Source: Ephemerocybe angulata (taxonomy: Eukaryota; Basidiomycota; Agaricomycetes; Agaricales; Psathyrellaceae). Taken from it: 64,000 nt of DNA. A program made the position numbers and the translations under genes. The notes beneath the pieces were generated by a model. The model was given only the letters and a program-made list of their open reading frames with translations, searched no databases and had not been told where the DNA came from. Positions 1 through 14,255 of this stretch are shown here, piece after piece (the first letter of the stretch is position 1; every line of letters starts with the position of its first letter). Location: positions 620,001 through 684,000 of the forward strand of contig JAACJK010000059.1 in NCBI GenBank assembly GCA_013368325.1. Reading direction: 5' to 3'.

Positions 1-1
1 G

Positions 2-704
2 GCCGTGCGCGTTGTCGTCGATTCCAAGGTAACCCCCGAGTTTATTTTTCCCTCCATGACTGCGTCATTGACCGACAGTTCGCTTGGCGCTTATTTAGAC
101 GGATTACCCATCAGCGTGCAACGCAGCCGAGACGCTCATCCTGCACGAGAGCGTGGTCACCACCATCTGGCCCAAGGTCGCCGAGGCGCTCCTGGCGGCG
201 AACGTCAAGCTTCTCTGCGACGCCCCCAGCCTCGCCGCTTTGCAATCATCCTCGGTGTCCGCTCCCGCTTCCGCAAGCATCGCTCCATCCACGGACGCTG
301 ACTACTCCACCGAGCACCTCTCGCTGACGATCGCAGTGAAGACGCTCCCGTCGCTCCAGGCTGCGATGGAGTGGATCAACGCGCACTCGTCCCACCACAC
401 CGACTCCATCGTTACCGAGTCTGACGAGGCAGCGCATATCTTCACCCGCGGCGTCGACTCTGCGGGCACCTTCGTGAACGCGAGCACGCGCTTTGCGGAT
501 GGGTTCAGATATGGGTTCGGGACGGAAGTCGGCATCAGCACTGGGCGCATCCATGCGCGGGGCCCTGTCGGCTTGGAGGGACTGGTCACTTACAAGTATA
601 TGATGAAGAGCAAGGGCGCAAAGGGACATATCGCGTCTGAGTTTGGCGCAGGGAAGAAGGCGTACAAGCACGCACCGATCGAGGCGTCGTCTGTGCCTTT
701 CTGA
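2..704 (+). CDS. PRO1: Gamma-glutamyl phosphate reductase (glutamate-5-semialdehyde dehydrogenase), 3' part
   Basis: Second enzyme of proline synthesis: NADPH-dependent reduction of gamma-glutamyl phosphate to glutamate-5-semialdehyde, in the cytosol. The gene enters the window from the left. A first partial exon (2-28) reads AVRVVVDSK, an intron spans 29-98, and the last exon (99-704) continues TDYPSACNAAETLILHE. That joins into the active-site block of the family, where the Cys of ACNAAETL is the catalytic nucleophile. The C-terminus has the family signature FADGFRYGFGTEVGIST followed by GRIHARGPVGLEGL, then a normal end. About half of the usual 430-450 residues lies outside the window. Identification rests on these blocks; yeast PRO2 is the orthologous activity under another name, so the symbol follows filamentous-fungal usage. 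Confidence 0.9.
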
Positions 705-891
705 TCTTTTGGTTCTCGCGAAAAGGTATCATTCTGGCTGGCCATGAACATGTATACCGCGGAGAGGGAAGCAGAGCAATGTATGTATGATAAATAACAG
801 AGGAAGTAAATCATTGGATCATCAAGGTGTCGTGTAGTGTAAGAAGAGGTCAGCGCAGAAAGATCATAAAATTCCCAGAGAGCTCAAGCGC

Positions 892-2415
892 CTATTCTTG
901 CATCTCCTCATCTATACGGGCTTTCTTCTCGTTTGACCCAGCAGCAGCCTCATCGTCCGCCTTCCGCTTACCCGCAGTCGCATCCGCTGCAGGAGCCTTC
1001 TTCTTCTTCTTCACCATCGAGCTGAGATCATTGACAATGGTCGGGTTCACAGCGCCTGCCGATCCACCATTCAGTTCTGCCTCCAAAGCCTTCGCCGCGA
1101 GCTCAGGGGCGCTCCCCTCGGCACCCTCAGCGGGAAGCGTCCTCATCTCCTCAATCTTGAGCACAAGGTCATCCTTCAACCCGCCCAGCTCCTTCAACTC
1201 GCTCTCGATCTGCGCCTTCGACATGTTCTGAACGAGGTCGTCGCGCACGAGGCGAGCCACCTGCTTGCCCTTGCCCTTCACGTCCACCTTCTTCTCCTCC
1301 GCTGCGGCGGGGGCTGGGACGATCTGACCGTCCAGCCCGCTGCGGAGCTCCGCGAGTCGGTGCTCGACGCTCTCGAGGGCCTTCTCGACGTGCCCGATAG
1401 CGTCGGCCAGGCGGCCGGAGGTAAGGTCGAGGACCATGCTCAACTTGTAGTGCGCCTCGGCGATCTGGCGGGAGGATGTGGGGAGGAGCTTCACTTTGAG
1501 GTCCAATCCGGACTGGTAATCTCCGATGGCCTGGTCGAATTTCTCTGTTACAATTGAATGTCATATATAAGAGAAGCTGCCATATGATAAATATCAGAGA
1601 ACATACCTGTCTCCAATGACACGTCGCCGAGAGCGATGAATGTATCAGCCAGCTTAAGCTGCACCTCCTCATCCTCGTCGTCCTCAAGTTGCTTCTTGTA
1701 GATCTCCTTGGCAAGCTCGAGGACCTCCCATGCAGCGTTGAAGTCGTCCTCAGGGTCACCATCCTCGTCCCCTCCCTCCTGCTCGCCTTCCTCGTCATCG
1801 TCCTCGTCGTCATCGGCAGGCGCGTTCAAGAGGTCAATCGTGGGGTCGTCGTCGCCGTCCCCCGAGAACGACAGGATGGGTCGGTGGGGACCCTTCGCTG
1901 CTACAGAATCAGAAAGAGTTCGGGCATGTCAGAACACGAGGAATACGAGGACCGAGTGCCACTGAGACTCACCTTCCTCCTCAGCTGCTGCTTCAGGCTG
2001 GTCCTTCCCAAGCACCCCGTTCTGCGCAATCGCATTCTCCAACAACGCCTTGCCGTACGAAAAGTAGAGATCAGCAGTCTCAGGCGCGTCCTCCCCAGCT
2101 TTTGCTGTCCTATAATGTGTGGAGATTGACGACGATCGACGAACGAATGAGGGGGAGAGGTGGCAGAAAAAAGTCGACGCGTCAATAATGCGGTGCGACG
2201 CGACTGAAGGGAGGGACGTACAGGATCTCAAGGGCACTTCCGTAGAGCTCGACGGCCTGCTCGTATTTCTGCAGCGCAAAGGCGCGTTTGGCCTGCTCAA
2301 CGGCGCTTTCGACAGTCAGCTCGGGGGCGGGGGTGGTGGCAGAAGCACTGTTCCTAAAATCTATCGTCAGTATCCCGCGGCGCGTCAATTTGTTGAAAGT
2401 TACTCACGAAGCCAT
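892..2415 (-). CDS. NASP/Hif1/Sim3-family histone chaperone (SHNi-TPR)
   Basis: Nuclear chaperone for histones H3-H4 (CENP-A in fission yeast Sim3). Five exons read leftward from ATG 2415: a tiny first exon MAS (2408-2415) is joined across 2354-2407 to NSASATTPAPELTVES. TPR-like helices follow: AKRAFALQKYEQAVELYGSA and TADLYFSYGKALLENAIA. A long acidic stretch (DDDEDDDEEGEQEGGDEDGD, about 1775-1830) interrupts the next TPR, as is typical of NASP proteins and used to bind histones. Then come LADTFIALGDVSLETEKFDQ and AHYKLSMVLDLTSGRLADAI, which form the SHNi-TPR core, and a Lys-rich tail (MVKKKKKAP, GKRKADDEA) that looks like a nuclear localisation signal. Stop TAG is at 892-894. The architecture makes the family assignment solid; whether its cargo is H3 or CENP-A cannot be told. 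Confidence 0.88.
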
Positions 2416-3259
2416 GTTCACTGGTGGTTATAGTGGAGTGGTGGTGATAGCTGTGAGAGTGTGAGTGGGGGAAAGATGAGAGCGAGGAGGTGGCCTTTTA
2501 TACGCGATGGTGGTGGTGGGAAGAGGTGAATGAGGCTCGGATGTTTTATGCAGTCGCGTCTCGGCAAAGCGCATGTCACAAACACAATGCATGTGGCTTT
2601 ACACTTGCCTGAAGCTTCCTACAAATGGCAAGTCATTCTCGAAGCTCCCCGAAACGGTATTGCGGTGTGGTATAGACTGTGTCATTTGGTGTACTGTAAT
2701 CTTGACATGTCACTAAGCAGCTTGGACACTATACTAATAGCCAAATACTTGACGAAGATTCAACTGGAATACCAGAATTCATCCTTAGTGCAACATTCAA
2801 AGCGTTCCTATACCATGTGAAAGAGGCAGAGTGCGTCATTATTATTTGAGGGCCCCTTGAAAGGGGAGAGCGCGTAAAGCGACTCTTGCCCTCCGACGCC
2901 CCAGTCTAAGCTACTGCTTCGAGAGGGTTCCATAGAGGCATTGTCCATGACGTTCGTAATCCAACAGTCCTCAGACAGTAGGGAAAATTCCCTGGGTATC
3001 AGGCAAGCATCGCAACGAGACGGGCCCATAAGAAAAGGAAGGTGGTATTGCGGGAGGGTGAAGAGGAGTAGAAGAATCGGGATCCGGACGTGGTGGACGT
3101 TAAAGTGAGTCAAAGTATCCCAGAAATAACAACACAAAGAAAGTAAAGGGACGGATCGCGCTACACAAGAGAGTCCTGGGCGTAACTAACTACATCAGAA
3201 ATTGAAACGGGCGTTAAGGAAAGTGTGGTGGATGGTCATCGACATCCTACATGAGATCA
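2416..3259. other. Intergenic region, chaperone promoter and adaptor 3' flank
   Basis: This stretch lies upstream of the NASP-like gene and downstream of the ANTH adaptor, both leftward. It has only short uninterrupted frames without recognisable domains or plausible splicing. I see no RNA gene or repeat in it. Confidence 0.5.
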
Positions 3260-6200
3260 TTAAATAAGAGAAGCGTTCTGCTGTTGCTGTTGCTGCCCCT
3301 GCTGCTGGCCAAACGGCTGCTGTCCTTGCTGCCCCATCCCAAAGGGACTCGAGAATGCCCCAGACGCGCCAAACGGCTGCTGCTGCTGGCCCATCTGCAT
3401 TTGGAACTGCGTTGGCAACGCCGGAACCTGGGGGGGCGGACTTGCTCCAAATGCCGACCCATTGTTCGCCATGGAGGCCCTAAACGGGTTCGCCGCGCCC
3501 CCGCCCGTAATCTGCGGCCGCAGGCCAACTCCAAGCGTCGATCCCGTTGGGTTAGGATTGAAGCCAGATGTCCCAAATGAACCCGAGGCACCAGTGGGCT
3601 GTGAGCTGAGAGTCGAGCTGAATTTCGAGGCCCCGAACGACCCCGTTGCACCCGTAGCCTGCGAGTTCAAGGTCGAGCTGAAGTTCGATGTTCCAAAAGG
3701 ACCAGATGCGCCTGTGGGTTGAGAGGACAGCGTCGAGCTGAAGCTCGAGCCTCCAAATAGGGAGCTTCCGGCACTTGAACCATTCGCACCACCCGTTGGG
3801 GACGATTGAGAATTCAGTGCGCCTTGGGGTGGGTTCGTTCCTGTCGATGAGCCAGCATTGGCCAGGTTCGAACTGAAGGATGGGGAGAAAGCAGATCCTG
3901 GCGTCACCGTGTGTTGGGGTTGAAGACTTGACGGGGTACCAGTGGGTTGTGGCGTGTTGGCCGAGGATGACACTGGAGGGAGCGAGTTCAAGAGTTCCGC
4001 ACCGAATGACGACGACGGTTTGAAGGGCTTCAAGCCAACAAAGCCGGTGGTCTGAGGCTTTAAGGGCGCCGAGGCTGAAAAAGGACTAGAATTGGAGGAA
4101 GTTGCCTGATTTGATAAAGATGAAGAGAAAAGGGAGGGTGTTCCGGAAGGCATGATAGTATGTTGAGGTTGAAGGGGGCTGGTTGTATTCTGTGGTGGCG
4201 ATGCCGTGTTGCTGGGCTTCCCAACGCTGGTGAACGAAGAAGCTATGCTTGATATATCGGTAGGACCAGGATTGAGGGCGCTGCTGGCAAAATTGAACCC
4301 GCCCGAATTTGTCGTCTGCGGTTGTTGTTGTTGCTGCTGCTGCTGCTGCTGCTGACCTTGTTGGTTCTGAGCCTGATTTGCATTCCCGTTCGAATGTCCG
4401 AAGCCCATCTGGAGCTCCATCAGGGTGGGTACCTTGGGTACTGGAGGTGGAGCAGTAATAACAGGGCCGAATGGATTCTTCGTCCCTGTCATATGTGACT
4501 TCACAGGCTGAAGCGACTGGCCAGTGTTCATCGACGTCAAAGGAGTCGACTGAGGTCGATTCGGAACCTCAAATGGTGGCTTAGAGTGACCACCGATAGA
4601 CGCAAATGCTGAAGTTGAGTTGGAGGGTTGAGGTGCAAAAGATGAGAACGATGTTGAACCAGTAAGGGGACCTGCTGAACTGGCTCCGTTTGGTTGGGAA
4701 AACATGTTGGGACTCAGTGTCGGACTCGTAGTGTTGGAGGCTGCGTTGGCAAATAGTGCCATGCCAGTTGTCTGAGGAACAAGCATGCTCTGCCGGAAAG
4801 GATTCGACCCAGTGGTTTGAGGCTGCAAGAAACCTGTTTGCTGAGGCTGCTGAAGAAAACCTGACTGCTGAGGCTGTTGGAGGAACCCAGTCTGTTGAGG
4901 CTGCTGCATCTGAGGGAAACCAGTCTGCTGAGCCGGTAAAAAGGCAGAAAATGGCTGATGACCAGGTTGCTGCTGCTGCTGTGGTTGCTGCTGAAGCATA
5001 TTGTTGAACGGATTGGGCGCCTGGAAAGCTGTATGTTGTGGCACAAGGAATCCCGTTTGTTGCATGGTAATCTGCGGGGCCTGACCAAATGGTTGTCCCG
5101 TCATCATTTGGTTGAAAGGGTTGATGGTATGTTGCGGCTGGACGAGGCCGGCGCTGCGAACGATTGTCAATTTATTGTCGAGTTGCATGTTAAGCATGGC
5201 ACCCACCTGCTCGGTGCTGAGAACATAGAAGTCTGCTCTTCCTCGATCGCGCTGAAGAAGTCGATAACGTCCTTCTGGTTGTTATTAGAGGCACCATTGG
5301 GTGACGATGGTGATTGGGAGGTCGATGCCGTAGGAAGAGGAGGCTCCTTGAAGGTGACCGCTGCGCGAACGTGAGTAAACCATGATATTACAGAACCAAT
5401 GAACATACATGAAGACTTCTTGTTCTTCTTGGAACTGTCTCCGCCTCGTCTTGCTTCTGACTCGGTTATCTTCTTGTTTGCTTTATATTCAAGGCGGTTG
5501 TCTTCAAAATTTGGGTCATCCAGATACTCTTGCAAAGCGCCAGCAAGCGACACAGGAGCCTTTTTAATACCAGATTAATGGTGAATTCGTCTAGAGGCAA
5601 ATGACTTACATGTTTGAGGTTTGGGATAGGAACATTAAGCAAGTTCTGCAGTTTCCTAGCCACGCCCAAGTACTCGACGACCTTCTCCGTCTGTGTACAA
5701 AAGTTGCGATAGATGAGCAGAGCCTCCTCGGCGTCGATATGGGACATCTCGAAATAATGCTCTACACCACATGAGTTAGGTCATAATCAAACAGTGGGTG
5801 CGCACCAGACGAACCTAGAACATTGATCACACCCTCGTTGCCAGCTTGGAATAGGATGAGCAGATCTTTCACCAGCATTTGCGAAGCCAGGATGTTGAGT
5901 TCGTCCTCCAAGTCATCGAGATAGAACTTCAGAAAGTCGGTCAAAAGTTGAAGAAGGGGTCAGGGAACGAGAAAGCTCACGCGGCATTCGACAAGGGCAT
6001 CAATCATATGGTGCACAATCTTCGTCTCCCTCAACAACCCCTTTTCCACCGTCATGACCCTAAGTTTGCGCCCCATTATTGTCTTGCTACGCGAAACTGA
6101 CGACGGCGCGGGCTCCTCCTTATGTCGGTTGCGTCTGCTGCCCTTCGATATCGAGGCGTCTTCGTCCAGCAACACGGAATTCCGCATATCGCGGTTGGTA

Positions 6201-6809
6201 TCGGATTGTACTCGGATGGCGTCGTGCTTCAAGTCGCGGTAGGCGCGAATTCTCGATTCGAGGTATACGGCGTAGTTCTGAACGTTCTCTGGGGTGGCGT
6301 AGCCTGCTGCAGAATGAGTGGGCTGGTCCTTCGTGAAGTGAGGTCGCGGCGGTGTGGGCGCACCTTCCCAGTTGGCCGCCGCCACGTTCTTCAGCTTGAG
6401 GATATCCGTCTGCGAGAGGTAACCAAGGATATTGTCGGTGGAGCCGTTTCGAATCATGGTGTGTAGAACGATGAGTGCTTTGAACACGACCTAAAGCACA
6501 GAGAAAGATGTATATTTAGCTCTTTCTCGGCGCCACAAGAGGCGAGCACTTACGAGGACATTAGGTTCTCGAATACGGGGGACAAGTGCCTTGCAGACAT
6601 CTGACACAGAGCCTTCATCTGCCCATGTCGCAGCAATAATAGGGTCGATGTACTGCACGACAGCAAGGAACGCAAAGTTAGCTCTATCTCGAGTTCACGG
6701 CACGATTCCACCGCATGATTAGAAAGTCAGGTCAACAACCCACCTTCGATTTCGGGGCTGCAGCCTTGGGCTTGCAGGCCAATTTGACGATTTTGTCGAA
6801 GCTGGACAT
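3260..6809 (-). CDS. AP180/CALM-type clathrin adaptor with ANTH domain, NPF and LxxQxTG motifs
   Basis: Endocytic adaptor that binds PI(4,5)P2 and recruits clathrin and EH-domain proteins (yeast yAP1801/1802). Start ATG 6807-6809, giving MSSFDKIVKLACKPKAAAPK; first exon ends at 6744. The ANTH domain covers roughly the first 320 residues in several exons: YIDPIIAATWADEGSVSDVC, VVFKALIVLHTMIRNGSTDN, GYATPENVQNYAVYLESRIR, FYLDDLEDELNILASQMLVK, ALLIYRNFCTQTEKVVEYLG. The long last exon (to 3260) is a disordered Gln/Ser/Thr/Pro-rich tail with five Asn-Pro-Phe motifs (INPF, PNPF, SNPF, KNPF, ANPF) for EH domains and a poly-Gln run near 4325-4355. It also holds repeated Leu/Ile-x-x-Gln-x-Thr-Gly motifs, the consensus of Ark1/Prk1 actin-regulating kinases. 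Upstream lies a divergent promoter shared with the GH47 gene. Confidence 0.92.
4323..4356 (-). repeat. CAG/CAA microsatellite encoding poly-Gln
   Basis: On the plus strand gttgttgttgttgctgctgc and following gctgctgctg encodes a run of about eleven Gln in the adaptor tail. It is in frame, so length changes would only alter the glutamine count. Confidence 0.85.
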
Positions 6810-7364
6810 GGCGAAGGATATACAGCGCTCGGTCTGGGGGAGTCGGGGGACTCCGGTGGGCAGCTACCTGTCCTGGCGGCGGAGGGAAAGGGTTCAAGAT
6901 GGACCAACGTTGTCACCCAGCCTCCCCGCATGATGCGGATGATGCGGCCACCCTTGCTCAAACTCCGACGGGTTCCTGTTCATGGCACTCAAAGTTCATA
7001 GCCTGCTCCAGAGGGACACAGAGGAGGTAGAAGTAGTCGAGCTGTATACACTGTATTTATCCTGGCATTATATTCGAAGAAATGTGCAATAACAGTGCTA
7101 AATGTGACTGTGGAAGAGTATATCGGAGTACTAAAAGGAGGTTAAAGGAGCCGCGCCCGCTCACCGTTGGTCTGAGAAAGAATATGAGGGATACTTAGCT
7201 TGCAATACCAGCACCTCCTCTACTGAGGCCAGACGTAACAACCGGTCATTGGGAAGAGTCCTTGCTGGAATGATCAGAGGTTTGCTGGTGACTAGCGCGC
7301 GGAGCTACAAAAGTACCAGGCGAAGATGTGACGCCATCATCCTGGCAGACGCTCATAGACGCCC
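6810..7364. promoter_or_regulatory. Divergent intergenic region between ANTH adaptor and GH47 mannosidase
   Basis: About 555 bases separate the two outward-facing start codons (6809 leftward, 7365 rightward), so both promoters must lie here or in leader introns. No clear TATA box or repeated element stood out, and no further gene is supported. Confidence 0.5.
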
Positions 7365-9701
7365 ATGATCTCCCTTCCCCTATCACCTCGTCACCGGCCA
7401 GCGCTACGCATTCTGGTATACGCAGGCCTCACCTCTCTGGTACTCTGGCTTCTTCTGCACCTCTCCTTCGACAAATCAACGCCCTGGACTGGCTTCCCAG
7501 ATGCTGAGAGGTCTCCTATTCCTCCTGAAGAGTGGGAGAGTCGGGCGGAACGCGTCAAGGAAGCGTTCCTGCATGCATATCATGGCTACGAGAAATATGC
7601 GATGCCAATGGATGAGCTGAGGCCGGTGTCTAACAAGGGAATGAACAGGTACGTTTCCATATGTGCGCGGGCCAGCGGGGTTTCTTCTGACATTCGAATT
7701 GCTAGCTACAACGGCTGGGGTGTAACAGCGTTCGACTCTTTGGACACCATGCTGCTGATGGAGCTGAAGGAGGAGTATACTCGCGCGTTAGAGGTCGTAA
7801 AAGCTGCCAATTTTACGATGACGCGGCAGGTACGCAGCCCCAACGATCGAACGACCAGTTGGTTGATTCCAGTGGCAGAACCGCGGCTTCGTGCCCTTCT
7901 TTGAAACCACCATCCGGTATCTGGGAGGGCTTCTCTCTGCCTACGCTTTAACAAATGACACCCTTCTCTTGCGGCGAGCTGAAGAGTTGGCCGACGCCCT
8001 CGATCCTATCTTCGAAACTCCGCACGGGCTGCCAGCCTTTTCTGTGAACCCAATCAGGTTGGTTTCACCTTTCGCTCTCAGACCGTGTTAAACTAATCTC
8101 CTTCCAGCGGCGAATATGACAAGAACGATGTCGGTATCTTAGCAGAGCTTGGAAGTTTCCAGGTCGAATATACGTATCTAGCCAAAGCGTCTGGCAAGAA
8201 GAAGTATTATGATCGGGTAGGTTCATGCCTTCCCCGCGGAGCATCGTATTTTGACTCTGCTTGGCCAGGTGAAGAACCTCAACGACTTCTTTCACCGCAC
8301 AAATCTCACTGTATCGAGGGGTATGCTGCCTACGCGGTGGAATTTGCAGACAGGGCTACCGAGAGATCCGAGTTCGTGACTCCCCACACATTGCATTCCC
8401 GTCCTGAACTGAAGGTTCTTCCTAGACAAAGTATCGGTCGGGGCACAAGCGGACAGTACACATGAGTATCTCCTGAAGCAATATCTTCTCACTGGAAAGT
8501 CCGACAAACGGAACCTCGAGACTTGTGCGTAACTAAAACAATCAGTTGCATTGCTAGCCGCCCAATACTAATTTAGGCGCTCGGCAGATTTGAGGACGAC
8601 AACGTACATCCTCACCAATCTCCTATACCTGACCCCGCGACGAGGGTTGCTCTACGTCACAGATACCACGTTTCCCACTTATGAAGACCCCGCGGGGGCA
8701 CCAAGCCATACTTTCGAGCACCTCTCATGCTTCCTTCCGGGGCTTTTGGCACTTGGCGCGCATACTCTCCCATTGAACAACCTGGAAAGCGTCGGGCTTG
8801 ACTATACCTCTCTCGGTGATGGTCCGCTGTACAACGGAACTAGCCAATTCTACAAGGCCTTAAAGGACTTCGATCTCAAGCAGCTACACCTCTGGGCAGC
8901 TGAGGGGATAGCGCAGACATGCTGGTTGACATACGCCGATCAGCCATGCGGGCTGGGTCCGGAGGAGGTGCTGATGCTGACCGAGCCGGCCAGGCACTGG
9001 GACGCAGCGGCTAAAAAATGGGTTCCCCAAAGCCGATCTTATCTCTGGACCGATGCGATGCGGAAGTGGAAGAAAGGTGGCGCGAGAGGGCCGATTCCTG
9101 GGGTATCCCCAAAAAGGCCGGCGCCGTGGACAGAGGAGGACAGGGCGGCGGGAAAGCCGAACGAGAGGGACTATCATGTCTGGAAGGCGGGTTACCTCCT
9201 GCGGCCGGAGGTGCGTGCGCATTTTTTTTTAACTCAAACCGTCCGGGGTCCTGCGCAATTTCCAAATCAATATCGATCATCGCAATCGCTGATGTGGGGA
9301 ATCTCCCTTTAGACTGTGGAGTCTTTCTACCTCCTTTGGCGGACGACGGGCGATGTCAAATGGAGGACGAGGGGATGGGCCATCTTTGAGGCTGTAGAGA
9401 GGGAGACGCGGACGAACGGTGGGTATGTGACTCTGAAGAACGTAGCGACGTCACCGCCGACGAAGGGGGACAGTATGCCCAGTTTTTTCTTGGCAGAAAC
9501 GTATGTGCAAATTTCTATGACCGAAAAAAAGGCCTCTGGGATGCTGACACCTGGTTGGTTAGGCTAAAATACCTGTACCTCTTATTCAAAGAGGATGATC
9601 CTTTGCCCCTGGACCGATGGGTCTTTTCGACCGAAGCCCATGCGGTGCCAGTGTTTGAATGGACGGATGAGGAGAGGGAGGGAGAGGGGTTGATAGAGTA
9701 A
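7365..9701 (+). CDS. GH47 alpha-1,2-mannosidase, type II membrane protein (copy 1)
   Basis: Class I mannosidase trimming alpha-1,2-mannoses from N-glycans in the ER/Golgi. Start MISLPLSPRHRPALRILVYA leads into a signal anchor (ILVYAGLTSLVLWLLLHLSF), so the catalytic domain is lumenal. Family blocks, each reached by short introns: YNGWGVTAFDSLDTMLLMEL, FFETTIRYLGGLLSAYALTN, SGEYDKNDVGILAELGSFQV, THEYLLKQYLLTGKSDKRNL, SHTFEHLSCFLPGLLALGAH, LWAAEGIAQTCWLTYADQPC, ESFYLLWRTTGDVKWRTRGW, and the C-terminal STEAHAVPVF whose Thr coordinates catalytic Ca2+ in this family. The acceptor at 8587/8588 (cggcag) is chosen because the earlier AG brings an in-frame stop. Stop TAA is 9699-9701. A charged, low-similarity insert (about 9000-9170) lies between the last blocks and is also present, with different sequence, in the second copy at 31.5-34.1 kb. 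Confidence 0.92.
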
Positions 9702-9933
9702 TACGGTCACGGTTCTGTACTGTAGCGCCGGGGGGATGAGCGGCTGTTGGCGGGCCGGGCCGGCTGTGGATAAACAATGTGGTCAACGTGAAAATGAACC
9801 GCGTGCAATGCTCAGGTTCGCCCAATCCGTCGTGAGATGGACGTCCTCAAATGTAGGGGCCGTCGGAGCCCCGTCTTCTCTGCCTTTTCGTCTCTCTCTC
9901 TCCACCAGATCACCACCATTCCCCGCCCGCACC

Positions 9934-11829
<1,896 letters not shown>

Positions 11830-12028
11830 AAGTGCTATCTATTTTATCACCATCATTGACTTATCGATTTATCTATTGCCCAGACAATCATTGAATTTTA
11901 ACCATGTACCACCCGCACATTGTACTCTGAAGCCCTAAATATACCTTAACCTGTACTCCAACATGTTTCAAGCAAGTGAAATGTGATATTCTCGCCCTAC
12001 ACAAGAATGGCACATCGATTTGGCAGGA
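11830..12028. terminator. Convergent 3' flank of GUT1 and DBP9-like genes
   Basis: Two genes run into each other with 199 bases between stop codons; both 3' ends and poly(A) sites must fall here. The segment is AT-rich (for example ctatctattttatcacc near 11833 and aaatataccttaacc near 11937). No hairpin terminator is expected in a fungus. Confidence 0.5.
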
Positions 12029-12991
12029 TTAGCGACCAAACTTTTTGAGGGGATCAGACTTCTTCTTTCCCCCGCGTCCACCCCGGCCTCCAGAGTGACC
12101 TCCACGGCCCCTCTTGCCCTTCCCTCTCACCGCATCTTTTTTGAAAGGGATGAAACCCTTCGCTTGCGGTTGCGACCCCCCAGCTTCCTGCCCTTCCACC
12201 GGCGCAATCCTCGGCATCAGATACTTCGGGACGTGCTTCATGTGGGGCTGCACGCGTGCGGGGTGGAGAGGCTTGTCGTGCCTGAGGAACTCGAGGTCAA
12301 GTGGGTTGTCTTCGAAATGGGCCTACGGTCGCGGCTCAGTAAACCTGTACATCAAGTAACGATAAGAATCGCACCTTGAGCTTATCAGAATTCAGGATTT
12401 CAGCTTTCAGTTCCTTCACGCGGGCTTCGCGGATAGCTGCGCGCGTGACACTCCTGAGTGCGTCTTGCATGCGATACCTGAACGCCTCCACCTGCTTCAT
12501 GTCGAAATTGTACTCCTTGATCTTACTTCCCCGGGAGCCCTGTTCCTTTTCGATCCTCGCAAACACCGCCTCGTCCTTCTCCGCACTTGGGAGACAGCCG
12601 ACCACCTTGTCCTTTCCCCACAGCTCCTTCGGGACGACGAATGACAATGACATTCCGGTCCGGCCTGCTCGCGCGGTGCGCCCAACTCTATGGGTATATG
12701 AACGTGATGTTGTGGGCAAGTCGAAGTTGAGGACGCAGGCAACATCGACGAAGTCGACGCCACGGGTCACACCGTACTCCTTGTCGTTTGAGGACTTGCC
12801 GTGCTTTCGCTTTTTTGATTTGGATATCGGTTCGGGGGACGCCGCGCGTTTACGCTTCTTGGGTTTGCTGGATGAAGCTTTCTCAGTCTCCTCATCTTCG
12901 ATTTCGCGGACAGGTTCTCGCTGCGTCGATGTGACTAAAAAGGTGTGAGCATGCCAGAGCGAATTTATCTGTATACTGGAACCTACACTCT

Positions 12992-13026
<35 letters not shown>

Positions 13027-14255
13027 ATCGTCAGTGTCATACTCGACTTGACGTCCGCTCTCATCCGTCGCAATGATATAGTCATAGACTCCCTTGTTGA
13101 ACTCCTGTACGGCGTGATACCTTATTACAAACGTCAGTGCAATGACACAGTGCTTCAAGGAAAATCACTAACCGTGAATTGAGAGGTAGCTCAGAGTTGA
13201 GAACACAACTCTTTATTGAGAATTGTTCGAGGAAGAGCTTGAGGCGGTAGCTTCGGTCAACATCGTTCACAAAGATAATGCATTTGCCTTTGATCAGCTT
13301 GAGTTTAAGGATCACGTAGGTCAGGAGGAATTTGTCCACTTCAGAACAGCTGGTTATACCCCGTCGTTAGTGGCCTCCAATCACGCGATTAATACCAGTG
13401 ACGTACCGAACTGCGTATTGGCTGAGCAAGGCCGCCTCATCTTCGTCTTCTTCAAGCTTGAGTATCACCGGGTTGCGCAAGGTAAGGCCTTTCAGCATTT
13501 CAACGTCCTCGGTCATTGTTGCACTCATCAAGAACGACTGGTAGACTTTGGGAAGGAACGACCCAGCGAATAACTGCCGCACATCTTCATCATGACCGTA
13601 GGAAAGGATAAGATCGGCTTCGTCGATGACCAGGGACTCGACAGATCCTAGGGAAAGGGCTTTCGACTGGGCCAAAGTAAGGGCACGGGAGGGTGTTGAG
13701 ATAACAATGTCGGGCTGATCAGCGAGCAACGTTCTACAATTTCCATGTCAGCAATACATCCAGACTTCATATTTGCTCCCAGACGCACCTCTGAAGGTGA
13801 GACGTCGCTCCCGAAGAAACGTTGCACACAGAAACCTCATCCTCGCAGTAAACCAGCAACGTTCTCAAATACGCCGAAACCTGCTCCGAAAGCTCGCGGG
13901 TGGGCACAAGAATAAGTGCTCTGGTAGCACGTCTTGAAGGGTCCTCTTCATCCAGAGCCTATACCAAACACTGGTTATTCAATATCATTTCACAGAGGTA
14001 GAAGGCCGCACCTACACTTTTAACGCCCAGGATCTTCTGCACAACAGGCAGGCAGTACGCCGCAGTCTTCCCACTTCCAGTACGCGCACGGGCTAGGATA
14101 TCCCTGCTCTCCAAAGCTAATGGGATGGCTTTGGCCTGGACCAATGTAGGTTTCGCGAAGCCAGAGTCCGCAAGCGCTCGCAGCAAACGGCTGTCGAGAA
14201 TATGGGAGAACGCGGAGAAGGAGGTCTTCTGGTCGACAAGATTGGGGGTAGCCAT
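12029..14255 (-). CDS. DBP9: DEAD-box RNA helicase, Dbp9/DDX56 family
   Basis: Nucleolar ATP-dependent RNA helicase for 60S ribosomal subunit assembly. Helicase motifs in order: Q-motif region ([20 protein letters not shown]), motif I ARTGSGKT, motif Ia PTRELSEQ, motif Ib TPSR, motif [14 protein letters not shown] (the wording typical of Dbp9), motif [26 protein letters not shown], motif V region [20 protein letters not shown] and motif [15 protein letters not shown]. The second RecA domain is split by a large insert with about thirteen Glu in a row and basic [14 protein letters not shown] patches, which Dbp9 orthologues also carry. The C-terminus is Gly/Arg/Lys-rich ([18 protein letters not shown]). 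Start ATG 14253-14255 has good context (agccATGG); an in-frame ATG at 14354 would add 33 residues not expected in the family. Confidence 0.92.

Noticed and set aside
2808..3137. Leftward frame in the gap between the chaperone and adaptor genes
   Set aside because: No homology, no splice-linked continuation, composition of non-coding sequence.
3462..3722. Open rightward frame within the adaptor tail, seemingly repetitive
   Set aside because: It is the complement of Gly/Ser/Thr repeats of the ANTH protein tail; no start context, no domain, and the leftward frame is clearly coding.
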